From assembly GCF_947499695.1 (NCBI RefSeq), contig NZ_CANMPQ010000001.1, forward strand, positions 310,001-374,000: 64,000 bases of DNA, read 5' to 3'. Every line of letters begins with the position of its first letter. Positions within the stretch are counted from its first letter, which is position 1. The position numbers were made by a program, and so were the translations under genes. This document shows, piece after piece, positions 46,151 through 54,284 of the stretch. The notes under the pieces are model-generated. The model had not been told where the DNA came from and searched no databases. It saw nothing but the letters and a program-made list of their open reading frames with translations. The stretch comes from an uncultured Allomuricauda sp. GTDB taxonomy: Bacteria; Bacteroidota; Bacteroidia; Flavobacteriales; Flavobacteriaceae.

Positions 46151-48520
46151 ATGACAAGCGCTCCTGAATTAGACCTAAAAACCTTACTGGATATATGTAT
46201 AAGAAATTGGAAATGGTTCTTGATTTCCACAGTTCTAAGTATATCCTTATCCGTCCTTTACCTGCGATACACCGTTCCAGAGTACAGCGCCACTGCGAAA
46301 ATTCAAATTCTTGAAGATTCTAATCAAGCATCTGAACTTAGTGTATTGGATGATTTGGATATTTTTTCTTCAGGAAAGGCAAAAATTGAGGATGAAACTG
46401 AACTTTTGGCCGCAAGAGATAATTACATTCGAATTGTTAAAAAGCTAGATTTAAACATCCAATATTTCATATTGGGGAATATAAAGAACACGGAAATTTA
46501 TCGAAAGGAGGATATTCCTTTTTCAATCAATTTTTTATCTAATGATTCTATTGTGCACAGCGCTAAGCACAATTTTTTCATAACAATTCGCTCCGGAACC
46601 TCATTCGGATATAAGGAGAGAGAAGATGAAGCAGAGAAGAAATATGATTTTGGGGATAAAATAAAAAGTCCGATTGGTGATATCATTTTAACACCAAAGA
46701 AAAAATTGCCCTTACATAAAGATCAACAACTACAGGTCTCTATAGTCCCCATTGAATATGTCGCTGATAGGTATAGAAAGAAAACCATAATTAATGCTAA
46801 TGACAAGAAGTTTTCTAACATTATCAACATTAGTTTAACAGATCCAATAGAACAAAGGGCAGTTGACATAATTAATGAGTTGATCGGAATTAACAATACG
46901 AACGCCGTAACTGATAAGAAAGCCATTGCGGATCGCACAACGAAATTCATTAATGACCGAATAACGGAAATTTATTCGAGCTTGTCCACAGTTGACGAAT
47001 CTGCCGAAAACTTTAAATCGAGTCGTGGAATTGCCGATTTGGGTTCACAATCCAATGTGAATTTTACCAGAAGCGCCGCAAGCGAGCAAGAACTGCAAAA
47101 CGCAAACATTCAATTAAGCATTGCTGGTTCAATGAGAGACCTTATCGATGGTCAGGACGGTTACGATATTATTCCAGAAGTTGGGTTGTCTGACCAAGGT
47201 ATTTCAAGTACCGCACAGCGCTATAATGAATTGGTAGCACAAAGAAATAGATTACTTGAAAGCTCGGGTGAGAAGAACCCAGTTGTTGTAAAATTGGATC
47301 AACAGTTAGAAGATTTAAAAAGGGGCATGCAGTCTAGCCTTAACAATGTGACAAACAATTTAAACCTTCAGGTAAACAGTTTAAGTAAGCAATTATCACA
47401 AATAAATTCTAGAATATATGCTGCTCCAGGTAATGAAAGAGCTTTAAGGGATATAACCAGAAGGCAGCAAACTACTGAATCACTTTATCTGTATTTACTG
47501 CAGAAAAGAGAAGAATCTCAAATCACATTCGCTTCTGCATCACCTAAGTCAAAGATTATTAATTCGGCCTATGGGTCTAATTTTCCAGTTTCTCCAAAAA
47601 AGAACGCAATTTATATGGCTTCTTTTATTTTAGGTTTATTGATACCCTTTTCAATAATTTACGCTAAAGACCTATTGGACAATAAGGTACATAATAAATT
47701 AAGTTTAGAGAAAACAATATCAAATAAAGCCCCGGTGTTGGCCGAACTTCCAAAAATTAAAAAGAAGGATAGTAAGCTTATTTCCAGCGTTGATCGCTCA
47801 GTGTTGGGAGAATCGCTTAGAATATTGAGGACCAACTTGGATTACATGTTGAAGAAAAATGTAAAACCAGGTAAAGGTGGGGTTATATTGGTGACGTCAA
47901 GCGTTCCTGGTGAGGGAAAAACATTCTTGTCTTCCAATTTGGCAATGGTTTTTGCAAGCACAAAAAAGAAAGTACTATTAATAGGGGCAGATATTCGAAA
48001 TCCTAAGTTATATGATTTTTACTCAGATTTGAGTATCAACGTTAATGGAATAAGTAAAAGGAGAAAAGATTTAACCGGGTTGACAGAATTTTTGTATGAC
48101 AATAAAGTGGAAATAAAAGAAATTATAACCCCAATCCATGTTAATGATACCAACGTCGATATTGTTTTTTCTGGTAAGATTCCGCCGAATCCTGCGGAGC
48201 TTTTGATGAGCAAGCGCTTTAAGGAACTTGTAGAGCATTGCTCTAGCATATATGATTATATAATTATAGATTCCGCTCCTCTTCTTCCAGTGACTGACAC
48301 GTTATTGATTAATGAGCATTCCGATCAAACGGTTTATGTTACCAAAGCCGGAGCTACGGAGCAAAAGGTATTGGAGTATCCCATTAAATTATTAAAAGAG
48401 AAAAAGCTTAAGAATCTTTCCTTTGTGGTTAATGGGGTTAAAGATGCAAATTTGGGATACGGAGGTCAATATGGCTATGGCTACGGAAAGACCGTAAAAA
48501 AGTGGTGGAAGTTTTCCTAA
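46151..48520 (+). CDS. Wzc-like polysaccharide copolymerase/tyrosine autokinase
   Basis: Inner-membrane protein of 789 residues that controls chain length and export. The N-terminal Wzz domain has a membrane helix at about 20-40. The periplasmic coiled-coil and GNVR region (about 270-470) includes DQQLEDLKRGMQSSL and PGNERALRDITRRQQTTESLY. The second membrane helix lies near 485-505. The cytosolic BY-kinase has Walker A PGEGKTFLSSNLA (G587-K590), Walker A' LLIGADIRNPKL and Walker B YIIIDSAPLLP. The C-terminus carries a tyrosine cluster (YGGQYGYGYG) for autophosphorylation. Its stop directly abuts the stop of the convergent phosphatase gene. Confidence 0.94.
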   Translation: MTSAPELDLKTLLDICIRNWKWFLISTVLSISLSVLYLRYTVPEYSATAKIQILEDSNQASELSVLDDLDIFSSGKAKIEDETELLAARDNYIRIVKKLDLNIQYFILGNIKNTEIYRKEDIPFSINFLSNDSIVHSAKHNFFITIRSGTSFGYKEREDEAEKKYDFGDKIKSPIGDIILTPKKKLPLHKDQQLQVSIVPIEYVADRYRKKTIINANDKKFSNIINISLTDPIEQRAVDIINELIGINNTNAVTDKKAIADRTTKFINDRITEIYSSLSTVDESAENFKSSRGIADLGSQSNVNFTRSAASEQELQNANIQLSIAGSMRDLIDGQDGYDIIPEVGLSDQGISSTAQRYNELVAQRNRLLESSGEKNPVVVKLDQQLEDLKRGMQSSLNNVTNNLNLQVNSLSKQLSQINSRIYAAPGNERALRDITRRQQTTESLYLYLLQKREESQITFASASPKSKIINSAYGSNFPVSPKKNAIYMASFILGLLIPFSIIYAKDLLDNKVHNKLSLEKTISNKAPVLAELPKIKKKDSKLISSVDRSVLGESLRILRTNLDYMLKKNVKPGKGGVILVTSSVPGEGKTFLSSNLAMVFASTKKKVLLIGADIRNPKLYDFYSDLSINVNGISKRRKDLTGLTEFLYDNKVEIKEIITPIHVNDTNVDIVFSGKIPPNPAELLMSKRFKELVEHCSSIYDYIIIDSAPLLPVTDTLLINEHSDQTVYVTKAGATEQKVLEYPIKLLKEKKLKNLSFVVNGVKDANLGYGGQYGYGYGKTVKKWWKFS

Positions 48521-49261
48521 TCAGTAAAAGGTTTTAATAGTATGCTCCACTATAGGTAAGATTCTCTTCAATGTTTTGGAGGATACTTTAATTTCCTTAA
48601 TTGCGTTTAAATGCTTCTGGTTATGGACATCGGAAGAACAAAAATCTATAAAACCATCGTTCAACAGTTTTAAAGCTATTTTTTGGATTTCACTCCCGTA
48701 ATATCCTGAAAGTGACAAAAAATTAAGTTGAAACTGGATTCCTCTGGACTTAAGGTGTCCATAAACATCGTATTTTTTGTGGTAATAGATGTATCGCTCA
48801 GGATGTGCCAAAATTGGATAGTAGCTGTGCCGGGCAATTTCTTCAATTGCATTTTCAAAATTAAAAGAAGCTTGTAAGTATGACATTTCAACAAGTAGAT
48901 AATCATTTTTTAGGGGCATTATCTCACCATTTTCAAGGATAGTTTCAAAATTATCGTCAATCATATGTTCAGCGGAAAAATCTAAGGAAGCAGAAACCAT
49001 GTTTTGCTTGTCCAATTCCGCTTGTAATTTGTCATACGAACTTTTAATCGTTTCAGGAGTATTGGGATAATAATTATGCATTATATGCGGGGTACAAATA
49101 AAATTTGTGACCCCCAGATTTTTAAACCCATTGATTAACCCAATCGACTCATCAACCGTTTTGGCACCATCATCAATCCCCGGTAGTATATGGTTATGAA
49201 TATCTACAAGTCCATGTAGGTAATCTGCCAAAAACACCTTTTTTTGGAAAAAACTGAACAT
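48521..49261 (-). CDS. CpsB/YwqE-type tyrosine-protein phosphatase (PHP family)
   Basis: Metal-dependent phosphatase of 246 residues expected to dephosphorylate the Wzc-like kinase. The ATG at 49261 (MFSFFQKKVFLADYL) is preferred to one 13 codons upstream, because most homologs start there. Metal ligands are seen in LVDIHNHILPGIDDGA, TPHIMHNYY, AEHMIDDNF, LAHPERYIYY and CSSDVHN. It is encoded on the opposite strand from the kinase, stop to stop with no spacer, which is unusual for this partner pair. Confidence 0.9.
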   Translation of the reverse strand: MFSFFQKKVFLADYLHGLVDIHNHILPGIDDGAKTVDESIGLINGFKNLGVTNFICTPHIMHNYYPNTPETIKSSYDKLQAELDKQNMVSASLDFSAEHMIDDNFETILENGEIMPLKNDYLLVEMSYLQASFNFENAIEEIARHSYYPILAHPERYIYYHKKYDVYGHLKSRGIQFQLNFLSLSGYYGSEIQKIALKLLNDGFIDFCSSDVHNQKHLNAIKEIKVSSKTLKRILPIVEHTIKTFY

Positions 49262-49335
49262 GATTAAAATTTGGATGATAAAGATACGGCTTTCGGGCAA
49301 GTAACTTTACCATTAAGTTATTGGGATATCTCCTA

Positions 49336-50706
49336 TTACTTTCCGATACAAAAATTTGAAAAAATATTACCCAACAAGTCATCCGAGGTCACGCTACCCG
49401 TAATCTCTCCAAGGTAAAAAAGTGCTTGGCGAATATCAATGGCCATTAAATCACTGGATAAGCCAACTTCCAATCCCTCTTTCACCTTCTGAATTTCTTT
49501 AAGGGCTTTGAGCAGTGAGTCATAGTGCCTACTATTGGTAACAACCGTTTCACCGCTGCTTAGTTTTCCTGAATCCACCAATGAAAGTAATTTTTGCTCT
49601 AGAAGCTCAATTCCAGTTTTCATTTTTGCGGAAAGAAAAATAGTATTTGGCAATATTTTTTTTATGGCATCAATTTCAGAACTATTCAGTATATCCATTT
49701 TATTGCAAATAGATAAAAGCTCCTTATTTGGATATTGACTTTTTATATTTTCATATTGCACGGTATTGGTATTCGACCCGTCAAAAAGAAAGATAATTAA
49801 CCTCGCCTTTTCAACCTTATCAAAAGTACGTTCAATACCAATTTTTTCAACTTGGTCAGAAGTTTCTCGTATTCCAGCAGTATCGATGAACCTAAAATTG
49901 ATTCCCTTAATACTTATCTGATCTTCGACTGTATCGCGAGTAGTCCCGGCAATATCACTGACAATGGCCCTTTCATCGTTCAATAATACATTCAAAAGGG
50001 TAGATTTACCAACATTGGGTTCGCCTACAATGGCAACGGGGATTCCATTTTTTATGACGTTGCCTAAAGCAAAAGAATCTATAAGTTTTTTCAAAACCTC
50101 ACTTATTCGCTCAAGAAGTTCATTGAATTGCGTGCGATCTGCAAACTCAACATCTTCGCCAGAAAAATCCAGCTCTAGCTCTATTAACGATGCGAAATCC
50201 AAAAGTTCAGCTCGAAGTAGTTGAATCTCATTGCTAAAACCGCCTCTCATCTGTTGCATGGCAATCTGATGCGATGCCTCACTGTCACTTGCAATTAGAT
50301 CCGCTACCGCCTCTGCCTGGCTAAGATCCATTTTGGCGTTTAAAAAAGCGCGCAAGGTAAACTCACCGGCGGAAGCCATACGACATCCCTTTCTCAAAAA
50401 TAGTTGTACAATTTGTTGCTGAATATAAGGCGAACCGTGGCAAGATATTTCCACGACATTTTCACCAGTATAGGAATTTGGACTTTTAAAAATGGACACC
50501 AACACTTTATCTAAAGCTTTATCTCCATTCATAATATGACCCAAATGGATTGTATGTGTTTTTTGCATAATCAACTTCTTGCCTGAAATTGATTTGAAGT
50601 GAGAATCTACAATAGCAATTGAATCTGAACCTGAAATACGCAAAACGGCGATGGCACCAATACCTGATGGTGTTGCAAGAGCAATTATGTTATCCGTATT
50701 TGACAT
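49336..50706 (-). CDS. mnmE: tRNA modification GTPase MnmE
   Basis: With MnmG, installs the (carboxymethyl)aminomethyl group on U34 of some tRNAs. It has 456 residues. The N-terminal formyl-THF-binding domain has LATPSGIGAIAVLRISG and SPNSYTGENVVEISCHG. The central GTPase has G1 GEPNVGKST (228-236), G2 AGTTRDTVEDQ, G3 DTAG and G4 NKMD. The C-terminus ends in the conserved CIGK (453-456), whose Cys is needed for the reaction. This is the first housekeeping gene to the right of the polysaccharide region. Confidence 0.97.
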   Translation of the reverse strand: MSNTDNIIALATPSGIGAIAVLRISGSDSIAIVDSHFKSISGKKLIMQKTHTIHLGHIMNGDKALDKVLVSIFKSPNSYTGENVVEISCHGSPYIQQQIVQLFLRKGCRMASAGEFTLRAFLNAKMDLSQAEAVADLIASDSEASHQIAMQQMRGGFSNEIQLLRAELLDFASLIELELDFSGEDVEFADRTQFNELLERISEVLKKLIDSFALGNVIKNGIPVAIVGEPNVGKSTLLNVLLNDERAIVSDIAGTTRDTVEDQISIKGINFRFIDTAGIRETSDQVEKIGIERTFDKVEKARLIIFLFDGSNTNTVQYENIKSQYPNKELLSICNKMDILNSSEIDAIKKILPNTIFLSAKMKTGIELLEQKLLSLVDSGKLSSGETVVTNSRHYDSLLKALKEIQKVKEGLEVGLSSDLMAIDIRQALFYLGEITGSVTSDDLLGNIFSNFCIGK

Positions 50707-50865
50707 GGTGTCAAAAATACGAATTCATTTGCCGTAATAGAGTATTTCGCAGAATACGGGGAGTTATCCCAATTATGAAATGGGTAAACTATGAAATCTG
50801 AATTTTTTTGTAAAAACATTTTCTGGTTTCAGTCGTTAAATACATAGAATTGATAGAAGAATTTG

Positions 50866-52176
50866 ATGAACAAACTATTACAAAACCTGCGACGCAGAGG
50901 CTATTGGTTTGTCGATTACCTTACAGGAAGTAAAACAAAAAATCATTTTTCCGAGATAAAAAACATCTTGGAAAATCCTGGAGGCAATAAAACCATGAAA
51001 ATCAGAAAAAAGAGATTGGAGCACCTGCTGTCACATGCTGCCAGTACAACCCCTTTTTATGCAAAGTTTAAAGGCAATAAAGACCTTCATAACTTCCCGG
51101 TTATAAATAAGAATATAGTTCTCGATAATTACGATGACTTCAAATCTTCAGATTATAAAGACGCTCGTTTGCACAAAGCCTCGAGCAGTGGTTCAACAGG
51201 AATACCTTTTAGCATTTTCCAAAACAAGGTAAAACGTTCTAGGAACACAGCGGATGTAATTTACTTTTCCGAAATTGTAGATAGCTTGCTGGGCAACAGG
51301 TTGATCTATCTCAAGCTTTGGGACCATACCAATGTCAAGAAGAAATCAACAATGTTTTTGCAAAACATCCTTGCACATAATGTAATGGACTCATCAAATG
51401 AAGAAATCAAGAAGTTGTTATCACAGATTGCTAAAGACAAGTCAGACAAGAATATTCTTGGTTACCCCTCTTTTTTTGAAGAAATATGTAATTACCTCGA
51501 CGTTCAGCAAGATTTACCGAGAATCAGTAATGTGAATTCCATTATATCCTTTGCTGAAAGTTTAAAAGATTTGGAAAGAGATCGGATGTCTAAATACTTT
51601 AACGCTCCTATTTTTGAACGGTATTCCAATCAAGAAAATGGGATATTGGCACAACAGACAAAGGATAGCAATGGGAATTTTATGCTAAACTGGGCAAGCT
51701 ATTATTTTGAAATTTTGGAGTTGGAATCTGATGATCATGTGAAGAGCGGTGGTTTGGGCAGGATAGTGGTAACCGATTTGTTTAACTTTTCCATGCCGAT
51801 GATCAGATATGATACCGGGGACATGGCCATATATGGAAAAGATGAAGCCGGATATCCATTTTTATCAAAAATTTACGGAAGACGAACTGATACCATATAT
51901 AATACAAGCGGAGAAATTGTGTCGCCATTTATTTTTTACATGGTATTGGATTTTTCCACAATTAGACAATTTCAGTTCATTCAAAAAGACAAGACCGAAT
52001 ATCTTTTTAAACTTAATGGGAATCCACAGGATGTAGAAGAAGAGGAGATTATAAAATACTTCCGGAATTATTTAGGTGATGACGCAAACATAAAATTTGA
52101 ATACGTCCAAGAAATACCATTGTTGTCTTCTGGCAAGAGAAAAAAGATTGTAAATGAGTTTATGGAATATGTTTAA
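50866..52176 (+). CDS. PaaK/CapK-like adenylate-forming enzyme (paralog 3)
   Basis: Protein of 436 residues. The ATG at 50866 is used; a TTG just before it would add one residue. It is homologous to the genes at 4503 and 13365. It has WFVDYLTGSKTKNHF at the N-terminus, the P-loop SGSTGIPF (108-115), RYSNQENGILAQQ, RYDTGD (314-319) and SSGKRKKIVN at the end. It stands alone between mnmE (divergent) and a terminator, outside the polysaccharide operon. A function like that of its paralogs, acid activation for surface modification, is inferred. Confidence 0.8.
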   Translation: MNKLLQNLRRRGYWFVDYLTGSKTKNHFSEIKNILENPGGNKTMKIRKKRLEHLLSHAASTTPFYAKFKGNKDLHNFPVINKNIVLDNYDDFKSSDYKDARLHKASSSGSTGIPFSIFQNKVKRSRNTADVIYFSEIVDSLLGNRLIYLKLWDHTNVKKKSTMFLQNILAHNVMDSSNEEIKKLLSQIAKDKSDKNILGYPSFFEEICNYLDVQQDLPRISNVNSIISFAESLKDLERDRMSKYFNAPIFERYSNQENGILAQQTKDSNGNFMLNWASYYFEILELESDDHVKSGGLGRIVVTDLFNFSMPMIRYDTGDMAIYGKDEAGYPFLSKIYGRRTDTIYNTSGEIVSPFIFYMVLDFSTIRQFQFIQKDKTEYLFKLNGNPQDVEEEEIIKYFRNYLGDDANIKFEYVQEIPLLSSGKRKKIVNEFMEYV

Positions 52177-52192
52177 GCAATCAATAATGCAT

Positions 52193-52229
52193 TAAAAAAA
52201 AGTGGACAAATCATTACCCACTTTTTTTA
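52193..52229 (+). terminator. Hairpin terminator after PaaK-like gene 3
   Basis: An A-run plus AGTGG pairs with CCACT followed by seven or more T (AAAAAAAGTGG ... CCACTTTTTTT), 16 bases after the stop at 52176. This is a standard intrinsic terminator. Confidence 0.75.
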
Positions 52230-52241
52230 TAAGGTCATTTG

Positions 52242-52370
52242 TCATTTTAATAACCCGAAGAAGAACATTTGAATTTTTTCTGCTGTAATGCCTTCTCCAC
52301 TTATTCTCTTTATGCTTACATCCTCTTTTATAGCACCTCCAAGAGCGATATCTCTTTTTGCTGATGCTTC
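52242..52370 (-). pseudogene. Possible remnant of a protein-coding gene
   Basis: On the minus strand an open stretch of 42 codons, preceded in frame by a TAG (52371-52373) and ending in TGA, encodes a protein-like string with balanced composition (EASAKRDIALGGAIKEDVSI, then a short second half ending in FFFGLLK). It has no start codon after the in-frame stop and no recognised family. It could be the tail of a decayed gene or chance. Confidence 0.25.
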
Positions 52371-52595
52371 CTACATTGTCATCACATTTTAACAAAAAGC
52401 AGGTAATGTGACAATGAAATGGGTATGGAAAATATCAATCACTACTTCTTCGGTTAAAATGTAAATTTTCAAAATTAAAGTACTCATTGAGTCCTTATAA
52501 CTACCGATGTATTGAATTTTAAAAGACTAAGCCTTGAAATGTAACATTTTATAAAAAGTACACACTCATTTAATAAATCTTTAAATCAGTCAAAA

Positions 52596-52955
52596 ATGGA
52601 AGTCATCAATCAAAATGTAGTTAGAAAGGATAATACGCTGTTGTCTATTGCACACCTTACACAGTTGTTGCATTACGTAACCGGGTTTGGTGGTTTTATT
52701 GTGCCGTTGATCATTTGGTTAACTTCCCGCAAAAGTGTTGAGGGAATGGACGAACACGGAAAATCCATAGTCAATTTTCAGTTGAGCTTATTACTGTATT
52801 TGATAATAAGTGTTCCGGCAATTTTATTGTTTGGACTGGGAATTCTGGGACTTATAGGTGTGGGAATCTTGGGATTTGTTTTACCCGTTGTAAATGCTAT
52901 TAAAGCTGCAAATGGAGAAGCTCCTTCCCAGTTTTTAACGATTCCATTTATATAA
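52596..52955 (+). CDS. DUF4870 small membrane protein
   Basis: Membrane protein of 119 residues matching the DUF4870/Tic20-like pattern: a polar N-terminus with LLSIAHLTQLLHYVTGFGGFI, the loop WLTSRKSVEGMDEHGKSIVNFQLS with its HGK-NFQ signature, and two further helices (LYLIISVPAILLFGLGILGL, GVGILGFVLPVVNAIKA) ending before ANGE. Function is unknown. It is monocistronic with its own terminator. Confidence 0.88.
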   Translation: MEVINQNVVRKDNTLLSIAHLTQLLHYVTGFGGFIVPLIIWLTSRKSVEGMDEHGKSIVNFQLSLLLYLIISVPAILLFGLGILGLIGVGILGFVLPVVNAIKAANGEAPSQFLTIPFI

Positions 52956-52986
52956 AAAAAGCTAGGGTTTTATCCCTAGCTTTTTT
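52954..52986 (+). terminator. Hairpin terminator of DUF4870 gene
   Basis: GCTAGGG and CCCTAGC pair across a six-base loop (TTTTAT) with an A-run before and six T after. It overlaps the stop region of the DUF4870 gene and faces the convergent lipoprotein gene, so it can act on both. Confidence 0.85.
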
Positions 52987-53014
52987 ATTAATTATATTAT
53001 TCCAATTTAGAGAT

Positions 53015-54097
53015 TTATTCTTCTGCACAAACTACAGCATGCGCAATTACGTATATATCTCCATCTAGGTCTTCTTGAATGCTATACTGTCCTGGAGCAA
53101 CGGTTGGACTACCATCTTTTGTAGGGAACATGTCGTTACCTGCATAGGTATGTGTTTCACTTACAATATAAGAGTCATCAATGTTATAAGTAACAGTTAC
53201 TTCACCATCCGAGTAAACTACATCAACAGTACCTACCAATTCTCCTTTACTGATATCGCATTGTCCAGCAGCAGCATAGATGTCATAGGACTCATCTGCA
53301 CCTGGAGAAAGTGGTCCGATAGTCCAACCCCATCTACTGAAACCTTCATCCAAGAAACAAGTGTTTCCATCATTTCCCCTGGCGAAAGCAGTTTCACACG
53401 CAGGTTCGGGTTCGCATTCCACAGGAATAGAAATAAAAACAGGCTGTCGGTTATTGGTAGGAATCAAGATAATTGCCAAAAGCTGACCTTCTCCTGGTTC
53501 AAAACCTTCACCATTGGCGATTGCTTCATTAACAATTTCTTGTCCTTTTAGCTCGCTCCAATCACCTCCTAAAAATGCGCAGGCCGCACAATTATTATCG
53601 TCAATAAGTTCCCAAATAGCCCATTGAACATCTCCAAAAGTGTAGGTTCCTCCACTTGGACTGACTTGACCAATAAAGTTTTGATTAATGATCCAGTTCA
53701 CCAAATCAAAGTTATCAGGGTTTTCAAATGCTCCTAACGGTAAATCTGCATAGCTGGAATATACATCGGCATCAAAGCATTCATCACCGCTTAATGACAA
53801 ATCAACATCAATACACCAAGCTCCATAATCTCCGGCAAGTTCTGTGTCGTTTATGGTCAGATCAAAGTATACATTGTTGGCATCTTCACCTTTTGCAGTG
53901 GTACAAGCATTTACCAAAGCTGGTAAATCTGGGGTAAGATTTACCACACACACTTGATTCTCTTCTTTTTCCTTTTCAGGCTTTATTTTACCTCTACCCT
54001 CTATACCTCCAAGGGCCTCGGCATCCACGGGTTCGGTTTCACAAGAATAGAAACCAATTGTTGTTACAGCCAAAACGGCCAAAAGTAATTTTTTCAT
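53015..54097 (-). CDS. Lipoprotein with candidate Cys-Gln thioester domain
   Basis: Predicted lipoprotein of 360 residues (lipobox GFYSC, lipid Cys19). A Lys/Glu-rich linker (35-47) leads into a domain (about 48-230) with AWCIDVD (C95) and FGDVQWAIWEL (Q158, W162). These resemble the [aromatic]-C and Q-x-A-I-W motifs of thioester (TED) adhesin domains, in which the Cys and Gln side chains form an internal thioester. The C-terminal domain (about 233-360) has four Cys (NTCFLDEG, GQCDISKG, VVCAEE) and is a beta-rich module I do not recognise. A surface adhesin or matrix protein is plausible. The thioester is inferred from motif spacing only. Confidence 0.65.
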   Translation of the reverse strand: MKKLLLAVLAVTTIGFYSCETEPVDAEALGGIEGRGKIKPEKEKEENQVCVVNLTPDLPALVNACTTAKGEDANNVYFDLTINDTELAGDYGAWCIDVDLSLSGDECFDADVYSSYADLPLGAFENPDNFDLVNWIINQNFIGQVSPSGGTYTFGDVQWAIWELIDDNNCAACAFLGGDWSELKGQEIVNEAIANGEGFEPGEGQLLAIILIPTNNRQPVFISIPVECEPEPACETAFARGNDGNTCFLDEGFSRWGWTIGPLSPGADESYDIYAAAGQCDISKGELVGTVDVVYSDGEVTVTYNIDDSYIVSETHTYAGNDMFPTKDGSPTVAPGQYSIQEDLDGDIYVIAHAVVCAEE

Positions 54098-54140
54098 GTT
54101 TTTCGATAATTTAGTTAATGTTTTAGGTTGAGGAATTAAC

Positions 54141-54148
54141 CAAATCTA
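54141..54148 (-). promoter_or_regulatory. Candidate -7 box of the thioester-domain lipoprotein gene
   Basis: On the minus strand the sequence reads TAGATTTG, an exact TAnnTTTG match, about 44 bases before the ATG at 54097. No TTG lies at the standard -33 distance. Confidence 0.35.
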
Positions 54149-54284
54149 TCCATTGAGAACGAAAGAGTTAAAAATCGGCGTTAAAAAACCAAGAATATCG
54201 ATATAATGCCACGGTCCAAATTGATTCGTAGGTAAATACAGTTTAATCCGGATTTGAAGTCAGAAGCGACTTACCTTCAGATAG

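Larger units (their letters stand above)
52177..52595. other. Intergenic region between PaaK-like gene 3 and DUF4870 gene
   Basis: 419 bp that hold the terminator just after 52176 and, on the minus strand, a 42-codon open stretch without start codon (described separately). The right half (52380-52595) is A+T-rich and presumably carries the promoter of the DUF4870 gene, but no good -7/-33 pair was seen. Confidence 0.4.

Noticed and set aside
52192..52395. 67-codon minus-strand frame (Cys/Arg/Lys-rich)
   Set aside because: Its amino acid make-up is unnatural; the neighbouring frame over the same DNA (52242-52370) looks more like protein and is reported instead as a possible remnant.
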